From Ecdyonurus torrentis (lineage: Eukaryota; Arthropoda; Insecta; Ephemeroptera; Heptageniidae), in the NCBI GenBank assembly GCA_949318235.1, contig OX439130.1, positions 43,227,040-43,291,039 on the forward strand: a DNA stretch of 64,000 nucleotides. The letters are read 5' to 3'. Of the stretch, positions 55,200-64,000 are shown in pieces (within the stretch, counting starts at the first letter, position 1; every line of letters begins with the position of its first letter). Below the pieces are notes generated by a model. That model saw only the letters and a list, made by a program, of their open reading frames with translations, had not been told where the DNA came from and ran no database searches. A program made the translations under genes and the position numbers.

Positions 55200-56705
55200 G
55201 GTATGATCTATATTAATACAAAATATTAATAATTTACTTAGAAAGATAAAACTGGAATTAATTATAGCATGACGTAAAAGTTTCTTTATTAAATATACGC
55301 GTGTATAATATAGTGTTTGTTTTCTAATAATTAATCGCTATCAATTTAAAATTGTATCCCCTCTCGCTACATATATGTCCTGAAGGTTTAATTTCAATGT
55401 TTTCTATTATTAAAACTTGTGTATGACAAAACACATTTCACTCTTGTATTATATATATCCTCGTGCATATATTTTTCCAATGTGATATATCGTGCGGCAC
55501 GTGTCTCCAGCACTCATGTTGGCCGCAGTTCTGACACGTGCATGTGTGCCGTACAAGTGGCCAGTAGGTCGCTACATGTAGCTCCCGCTACCTACCTACC
55601 CTAGCTTGTCCATCAAAGTGAGCAATATAATTATTATATGTTTTGAAATTGCAGTGGGATAATCCTAGAGATAACATAAGAATAAAATGTTCATATACGA
55701 TATTAAGATTTGTACAATATAACGATTTAAATTATTATTTTTTCACACCGAGCCTATATATATATGATGCAGTATATATGATTGCAGCAAAAGAAAAAAA
55801 AATTAATAAATTAAAGATTTTATTCTTTCATCGTAAATTATTTCTATCTAATTTTGAAAAACAAAACAAAATAGTTTCTTTGTATATACTTAATATATAT
55901 AAACTACAAAAATTTAAATATGCACCATTTTTTAATTTGTTTCTCTGTACTGTGTGTACCGCGGTACAATGGGCAAGTAAACCTGCCTGTTTCTTAAAGC
56001 CATAGACCACATAAAAATCAAAACTGAAGACAATTTTTTCCAGAATGTTAATGTAACCACACGAGAGAGCGTGAAAATACTGTAAAGTATGCAATTTTCG
56101 TGACTATTCGCATGTTTCTGACGTCAAAATCATGCAAAAATTAGTAAAGAAAAAAATGTTGTGCGGGTTGCATAAATTGAAATTTTCTGATCACTGCTAC
56201 GGAGCTTCAGTTGGTTTTTGACATAAAACTAAAGTTATTTATGTAAGTCCCATCAAGTGTTTTGTGATATAAATACTTATGTTTTCTCCTGGTCTATTCC
56301 TTTAAATAAAAAAAATTATAATATATTAATTTCAATTAACAAATAATAATAATGAAAAACATTGCTTTTGTTTCCTTTTTATTTATTTTTTTCTTCGTAT
56401 TTATTATGTTTCAATAATATTTTTTAAGACATTTGGTAAAAATGTGTTTTCTTTATAATAAAATAAACATTGAGTTTTACCACGTGAGAAAATTATTAAG
56501 TAAAAAAAAGAGTCAGAAAAGTTAAAATTTAACTGAAAAATAGAGAGAGAGAAAGAGAAGGAGAGAAATTATTTTCACGATTTTTTTATTACATATATAA
56601 AAAGAAGTTCGTTAATGTGTGAATGAAAAAAACATGAGTTGAAACAATGTTTGCTCAGTGGACGACAGTAAAAAGAAAGAATATATGGGGCATACGACTC
56701 GGCAG

Positions 56706-56731
56706 TCTCTCTCTCTCTCTCTCTCTCTCTC
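56706..56731. repeat. (CT)n microsatellite
   Basis: About 26 bp of CT directly before a GC-rich CGCGGCGTGCGGGTCG island. Confidence 0.85.
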
Positions 56732-56830
56732 GCGGCGTGCGGGTCGATTGTCCAAACAATTGGGGAATAAAAGCCATCGCCAGTGAATCAAGCTGACTGC
56801 TGACTCACCCAGTTTGGAGACCTACAGCTA
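56732..56830 (+). promoter_or_regulatory. Possible core promoter
   Basis: A CT tract and GC-rich segment are followed by GGAATAAAAGCC, a TATA-like box, and 20-35 nt later by ATCAAGCTGACTGCTGACTCA with initiator-like spacing. No downstream coding exon is recognised before the (TA)n tract at 56911, so this is only a suggestion. Confidence 0.2.
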
Positions 56831-56908
56831 CCACTTTTGCTTGCTTGCGTTCGTTATCTCTTTTATATTTTTCTCTCACTCGCGGATCAATATAGGATTC
56901 CCCTACAA

Positions 56909-57056
<148 letters not shown>

Positions 57057-58952
57057 CTGTACATATATACATATTATATAAACTCAACCAGTAATCATTG
57101 TTATATTTTTTCTTGGTAGTAGCTTAAAATTTTCAACTTTCAATTTTTTATAATTTTGGTTGTAATAAAATTATACATTCTTATAGAAGTTTAAATTATT
57201 GAAACTTACAGTATAAAAGTTCATATCTCATCATAGCCGAAATATAATAATAAATTTAATATTACTGTAAAACTATTTATTTCACAGTAACTTTTTTTGT
57301 TTTTTAAATTAAAAATGCAAATAAATACTTAAATGTGTGTGTTTTTATTACTATAAAAACCTTTATTGATATAACCTTGTACTAAGAATAAAAATTTAAC
57401 TGGAAAACTTTCGTAAAATATTCAGGATTGTTTTATTTAGTGTCAATATAGATTGTGCACATAAAATTAATCAAATTTCATCAATTACTTCATATATAAA
57501 AATATACCTTCATTACTCAAAAATAACCCGTAAAAGGTAGGACTAACACCATAAGCCTGCTGGCTACTTTTTTCATACAGTGACTGCGTTGGATGGATAA
57601 AATTTTAATAAAATTTAATATGTGGTCTTTGTTAACAAAAATAAAAACAAGTCATGAAAACGTTAAGATGTTGCTTCGAACGGATTCATGTATAACTCAA
57701 ATATTTCGCTCTATATCCAATATAAGAAGGATAATTGAGAAAATATATTATAGAATTTGAACAAGTTTGATTGATTTGCTTGCTAACATATTGCTCATGC
57801 ATGGTATATAATTTTAAATGTTTTATTAGAGAATAGTATAATCTTGTATGCATTTTTTTTTTTCACTTCATAGAAATAATGTTTATCAATTTAGTGAGAT
57901 ATTATGTGTCATCCTCGTTGTTTTTTCTGGCCGAGAGAAGAGAGAGAGAGAGAAATGCATGGGACAAAGCAGGTGCAGTGGAGACATCACTAATGGCAAT
58001 CCAATGTCCCTGGCTGCAATGGCTATAGCATGACTCCGTCGTGGTAAAATATTTACACTACTATAGCCGACCCTTCTGCACTCACGTAAGAAAACTATTT
58101 GGACTGCGGCTTATATACTTTATTTTCATATATGAAGCTACTTTTTCTCTCTCGTACAAATAATAATTTATTGATCTCTAGACTATAGTTGTAATTTATG
58201 TATAGCTGCATTGTATAATGAGTGCATTTTTATATATTTCTCTGCGCAACAAATTAATGACGGGATAAAATTAGTTGTCAAATAAATTATTGCATTACAA
58301 AAATAGCAATCAACGAGTCTAAAGTTAACGTCCATACGAGTCTATTTTATACACAAAAATACAAGTTTGTATTTTTGTCATATGTGATCATTATAAATGT
58401 CCATAAATTAATGCAAATTTATTACCCCCCCCCCCCTCTATAAGTTTCTTAATAACTATCTGTAACCCTTTTACAAAAATTTCAATTTGTAATTCCTTAA
58501 ACCTTGTTTTATAAAACTTTTTAAAACTTTCTCTCTCTCTCTATATATAAAATATAATAATAATGAATTCCATTTATACATATATTAAATTTTCTTTAAG
58601 GCGATAGTTTTATTACTCGCTTTAAGATGGTATAATAATATACATAAATTGCAGCATTTCTCTGTGGTTTAGGGTCCTGCAAATTTCAAAGCTATAAGAT
58701 GATGAGCGTATAAAGTATTATGTAAACTTGAAGATATTATGTTTACTATATACGGTGTATGTCTCCGAAGTACTGTATCACCGCACCTGCGTTGCCTTTT
58801 ATATTATATATAATATTTATATATATATACACGTTGGTCTTTCTATATAAATAATGTAATACCGTAGATTTCTTGTGGTTCTTGTGTAAGAACCTAAAAC
58901 TTTTCAGAGGAGGAAGAGAAGAAGAAGAAGAAGGGAATATTTGCGTAGACTA

Positions 58953-58982
58953 AACGAGAGAGAGAGAGAGAGAGAGAGAGAG
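58953..58982. repeat. (AG)n microsatellite
   Basis: About 28 bp of GA following a short (GAA)n run. Confidence 0.85.
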
Positions 58983-59263
58983 CTGCATTAAAGCTTGAAG
59001 CAATGTTAAATGTTTACACATAGGGTTTTAATGTTACTATGCGTAAAGTTGAGCTTATAAACAACGTAGCATATTATACAAAATACGTAATTACTTTGAT
59101 ACTTCATATATCCCTCTATATAGTATATCTTTCTTATATATATATATATAGCTAAGAAAAACAACTTGATGACATGTAATATTATTTTAAAAAGAAAATT
59201 ACTTTTGCGTCTGTTCTTCAACTATATAATGATAATGAAGTTTATATTTTTATAAACACATGC

Positions 59264-59265
<2 letters not shown>

Positions 59266-59347
<82 letters not shown>
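59266..59347. repeat. (TA)n microsatellite at a transposon insertion site
   Basis: About 80 bp of TA directly abuts the left end of the 59348-60908 element; short TA sequence also follows its right end. Confidence 0.9.
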
Positions 59348-59351
<4 letters not shown>

Positions 59352-60908
59352 AGCTTCCAGAAGCGAATTCGCTCCGGAAGCGGAAAATATGGTCAGAACG
59401 CGTTGGGACCACGTATGAGGCTTCGTAACGCGAAATTCGTGTTGGGAGCATGGTAAATTTAATCCCAACGCGTTGAGATCAAGTTGAAAATTTTCAACGT
59501 GACGGGATCAAATTTGAAATCTTGTGACGCGTTAGGAACATGCAAAATTGTTCTCAATGCGTTGGGACCAAAATTGAAAATTCACAACGCGTTTCGGTAC
59601 AATAATACAATTATGTATATAAAATATCACCAAATAAATAAAAATAAAAAACAAATAAACGATAATTAGAGCTAATATATAAATATTTATAGCAACATTT
59701 CTTAACTAAAATTAAAACTATAATTTTATTTAGTAAAATAATCAAAAGCCGAAAAGGAACTTTTCTCAATTCAAAATTTTATGTGATATGATTTAAGACT
59801 TTGCTATTATTACTTAAATGTATTATTATTATGCATGTTTATATAGGTATTGTTTGTTTTTCATCTTAAACTTATACATTTATAATTACTTTGCTTGAAA
59901 TGCAAGAATACAGTATACTGTATGTGTTTTGAGCAAGGTGTTGTTAAATCACACGGACGGAATATATTGAGACATGAAAATTAAACTTACTAAACGATCT
60001 ATCTTATTATTAATTATATATGACCGAAACTTTTTTATTTTTAAGTGAATACTTACGATTAATTATGTAAGAGCCACTGTAAAACCGTTATCCACTCACT
60101 TAATTATTTGCGCACCAACAATACACGTCAATTATTTAAATTCAAATATTTTCTTAACATATTCTATTTCCAACGACTATGGTGAAATTATAAAACATGT
60201 TTTCCGCACAGAGACGAACATTCAACTGAACGTGTATGAGAAAAAATATATCGGTATATTGTTATCACTGGATAAAATAATGAGAAAAAATATATCGGTA
60301 TATTGTTATCACTTGATAAAATAAGGTAGACTTGAACTTTGAACCAATGTATGAGGAAAGTAGTCATAGGTCATAATAGATTAATTTTGTTGGTATATGA
60401 AATAAATACTTTTATTTTTCATTATTTAAAATCAGTTTTAAAAAAGGCGTGTTCTCTCTCTCTGTCCTTTTCTTCGAAAGAAGATACCTTAGCAAATATT
60501 ATTCGACTTTTGATTATTTTATTAAATAAAATGATAGTTTTTTTTTTTAATTTTGCTATAAAAATAAAGAAATTTTATATTGATCTAATTATCGTTTGTT
60601 TTTTATTATTATTTTTATTTATTTTGTGATGTTTTATTCAAATAATTATATTATTTTACCGAAACGTGTTGTGAAATTTCAATTTTGGTCCCAACGCATT
60701 GAGAACAATTTTGCATGTTCCTAACGCGTCACAAGATTTCAAATTTGATCCCGTCACGTTGAAAATTTTCAACTTGATCTCAACGCGTTGGGATTAAATT
60801 TACCATGCTCCCAACACAAATTTCGCGTTACGAAGCCTCATACGTGGTCCCAACGCGTTCTGACCATATTTTCCGCTTCCGGAGCGAATTCGCTTCTGGA
60901 AGCTAACA
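59348..60908. mobile_element. Long terminal-inverted-repeat element with AACGCGTT subrepeats
   Basis: Left arm 59348-59600 and right arm 60657-60908 are inverted copies (about 252 bp, few mismatches). The ends TGTTAGCTTCC and GGAAGCTAACA are bordered by TA on both sides, matching TA target duplication into a (TA)n tract. The outermost 30 bp is itself a palindrome centred on GAATTC. Each arm carries a degenerate tandem series of (A)ACGCGTTGGGACC-like units, including exact AACGCGTT at 59397-59404, 59467-59474 and 59586-59593. The 1.06 kb interior is AT-rich without a transposase and contains a 44 bp tandem duplication. Confidence 0.82.
60237..60324. repeat. 44 bp tandem duplication
   Basis: The unit beginning TGAGAAAAAATATATCGGTA occurs at 60237-60280 and 60281-60324 with a single difference (CTGG against CTTG). 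Confidence 0.9.
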
Positions 60909-63461
60909 TATATATATAATATATATATGTAATGTATGTAAAATAACAGTACATTAATGAATATAAGTATATTTTTCCTTCAAAAGTAAATATCAACTAA
61001 TGAGTATAACGTTTTAACTTTATGCTTTTAATCAATATTTATTTTAATTTGTTTGTTAATAATATGCAATGATATTAATTAGTATTAAGAAATAATATAA
61101 TTATGCTATTCTATGTTATAGGAGGGTGTTCATATTTTAAACTGTGATGTTCATCGAAAATTTTATTTACAGTATTTTGTTTTTGAAATAATTTTTAAAT
61201 AAATAAATTATAAATGAATTAATTAATCAAAATGTCATGATGCTGAGAGAGAGAGAGAGAAAGAGAGAGATGAACACTCTAACCAGATTAACATTGTGTA
61301 TAACTATGTGTATAGTATATATTTGGTCCAGACAAATATTCACAAGTGTTTGTCTCGCCTCCGTGTGTTCTTACTTACTTTACTTATATAATGTAATATC
61401 AAGCAAAAGTCGAGAGAGTGGGAGAGCTATATAGCGCTCACTGGACACCACAAACTTTGTTTTGTTATGTGTACACCAAACAACCGCGAGCTACGTATAT
61501 TAAATATATATACCACTCTGTAAACTTTATATGTATATGTTTGGTTTTAATCTTTAATTTATACACTATATGTCTGCGTGCGATTTTCTATATATTTGCA
61601 TTTTTTATAAAATTATATAAAAAAAATTGCGTATTTAACTTCTGAGGTAATAGGAAAACTATACAAGGCCCTACATTTAATAGCATTTACTAATAAAAAA
61701 AATCGTCAACGTCTAAAACTATACATAAAAAAATATCATAATTATATATAGTAAAGTTAAATACAGTATAGGGAGTGAAGGAATAAAGGTATAATAAAAT
61801 TTTAATAATATAATATACAATTCTCTACACTATATTTATACCAAAGACAATTACACTTACTTATAATATCAATGCACTCATCATAAAAAGCGGTATGAAA
61901 TAATATGATAGTTAATTTTTTTTATCGCAAAACAACAGCCGCACACATATGTTATTCTCGGGGATTTATAATGATTGATTTGTCATCCTAATAGACGCTA
62001 ACCATAACAGATTTACACCAGTATTACTCTCACACACAAGGGTTGATGGGGGAGGGGGTGAAATTAGCATGAGAAAGGCGGCGGCGCTAAGCCACCCCTC
62101 TCTGTTTCTCGCTCGCTCCCTCACTCTCTATCTTTCTCTTTCTGCCAGTATTAAGTTAAACGCCTGGTAATACAGGATCATCCTCTTCGCACAAACAACC
62201 CTTTTTCTTCAATCACCCTTTTTTCAATTGTTCAACATAATAATAACAATATATATGGGACCTTTTCCTCTGTTAACTATAGAAAATAAAATGTATTATA
62301 CAGTATTTGTCTATTTTTGTTTTGAACTTATTTCGTATAATGACAACTATTTTCTGTTCTGTTGTACGTAAATGAGTGAAGAATATAATATGATTAATTT
62401 GATAAGTAATATTAAAATATACTATATTACGTATATACGTGTATTTTGATATTATTTTGTTTCAAATCATTGTGTATGCATTTGCCTTTTTCTCACCCCA
62501 GTTGGGTATATTATTATAATTATTATTTTATTATTATGTTGTTATATTTTATTATACATAATTATTGTATTATACATAATTTTTTTCTCTGTATTTTTGT
62601 ACCATTTTAATATACCCAATAAAGAATTATTAGTATTATAATTATTATGGCATAATAAAATACTTGAAATTTTCAGAAATTTGAAATAGTTCATTAGTAA
62701 AAAATTAACTATAACTGTTTTAAATGTATTATTACATATTTTCAGAACTATTTATAAAATTTTCATTCTTGATATAAACAGATACTCGATGAATATTGTC
62801 TTATTATATACATATAGTTTCTGTTGTGAGTATATAACAATGACATATGATAGAAAAGAAATATCGCTAATTATTTTGTTATATACAAAACATTGCAAAA
62901 CCTTCAAATCATTTGTTACAATGCGAACAAAAAAGTGAAATGAAAAATTATATATATTTTAAGTGAGTAAAATATGTTAATACTTGAACATGACTTAACA
63001 TAAAATATAATAATCATTTTATTAAATGCGTTACTTTTGGTATATTCGAAAAATATTATAAACAAAAAGCAATGATTTAAATGTAATGTATGATTGATTT
63101 GCAACGCATATTAACACATGAATGTCATGTCACCGTCGAGGTCAACATACAGGTCACGTGTTCAATTGGTCACTGATTGCGCACGCTTTGAACATCACGG
63201 CGGGATATCAGCAGCAAGTCTTCATTATGTCGTTCCTCTACTCATTCAAAACAATTGAAATCTGAAACATGAAACTTAAAGTTAGGTATATTAAATATAT
63301 TTTAGTATACCTAGGCACGTTGATTGTGTGCTGGATCAATATGAAGACATTCCATTGCACGCACATGCATGATATATAGTGTAAATTAACTTTCAACAAT
63401 TCACATACTATGATATTAATTCATATTTTAGTTGAAAAAAATCGCGCGTTTTAAGCTGTAA

Positions 63462-63559
63462 ACTCCTCCCGAATAAATCTGACCGCAGCACTAATCTCTA
63501 CAAATGTTAAATATATGAGGAAACTTCAACGCAAGTGGTCAGATTTATTCGGGAGGAGT
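63462..63559. repeat. Hairpin element with 23 bp perfect inverted ends
   Basis: ACTCCTCCCGAATAAATCTG plus ACC (63462-63484) is matched exactly by the inverse at 63537-63559; the spacer is 52 bp. The size suggests a MITE or a structured RNA; no target duplication was recognised. Confidence 0.75.
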
Positions 63560-64000
63560 GTACATCTGTTTCTGATTTAACTATTAACTTACTATATGAA
63601 TGTGCATAAATAAATATTAGAAACATTGAAAATTCTATGAATTGGGAAATGAGTTATTATTCTCCTTTACTACTCCAACAAGTCACTTTCCCACTTTGCA
63701 TATCAAAACGATAATTTAAACAATTATCGTTATTATTATAAAAAACAATTATTAATTCCAGCTATAAGATGGTTACGTATAAACAATATTATACATCATA
63801 TGCACAGACCAAATAAATTAAATTAATTATTAAAAAAACTTATAGCTGTCAAATAATGTTTTAGAAGACATGAGTTTAAATTGCATTCGTTTTTATTATA
63901 AATAATTATTTTATGAATTCTGAAATATGTAACAATCTGTGAGATGTTTATCTCATATTTCCGTGGTGCTAAGTATGCAAGGTAATAGTATGTTTGTGTA

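Overview
This 64 kb window is AT-rich animal nuclear DNA, most likely from an arthropod. All five recognisable genes have metazoan intron/exon structure with GT-AG splice sites. The Polycomb RING exon is closest in sequence to insect Sce, and the NADPH oxidase is a NOX4-like protein of a kind known from arthropods but absent from Drosophila. Very long (TA)n, (TG)n, (CT)n and (GAAA)n tracts and many foldback (inverted-repeat) elements fill the introns and gaps. I cannot place it more precisely; a crustacean or a hemimetabolous insect would fit.

Layout: (1) 1-1279, an intron plus the last coding exon of the Polycomb group gene Sce/RING1 (+). (2) 1280-7037, intergenic, with one small Tc1/mariner-type MITE and two foldback elements. 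(3) 7038-7493, an uninterrupted C1D/Rrp47 gene (-), head-to-head with (4) 8405-22063, a complete 8-exon UNC93-like/MFSD11 transporter (+) with a 10.5 kb first intron. (5) 24655-32547, a complete 15-exon NOX4-like NADPH oxidase (-), tail-to-tail with MFSD11. (6) 37422-50370, a complete 17-coding-exon FERM-PDZ tyrosine phosphatase (Ptpmeg/PTPN4, +) with probable non-coding 5' exons from 36688. (7) 50371-64000, a gene-free tail of AT-rich DNA, microsatellites and two inverted-repeat elements. The five genes act in unrelated processes (chromatin, RNA exosome, transport, ROS, signalling), so this is ordinary gene neighbourhood rather than an operon or cluster. C1D/MFSD11 and NOX4/Ptpmeg are divergent pairs.

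The most interesting object lies inside Ptpmeg intron 13 (44949-47414). It is a palindromic element whose two ~340 bp arms each carry a type I hammerhead ribozyme. The copy antisense to the host gene has an intact catalytic core. The sense copy carries a G-to-A change at the catalytic G12 position. A TATA/initiator-like promoter sits in the loop, 50-60 bp upstream of the sense ribozyme, and a 5'-truncated LINE has inserted into the right arm. The architecture resembles the hammerhead-bearing pseudo-LTRs of Penelope-like retroelements or retrozymes. Ptpmeg introns carry several further foldback elements, so its pre-mRNA should form several long double-stranded stems.

All exon boundaries were derived by hand from reading-frame continuity, consensus splice sites and remembered family sequences. 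Each multi-exon CDS has consistent intron phases and sums to a whole number of codons.
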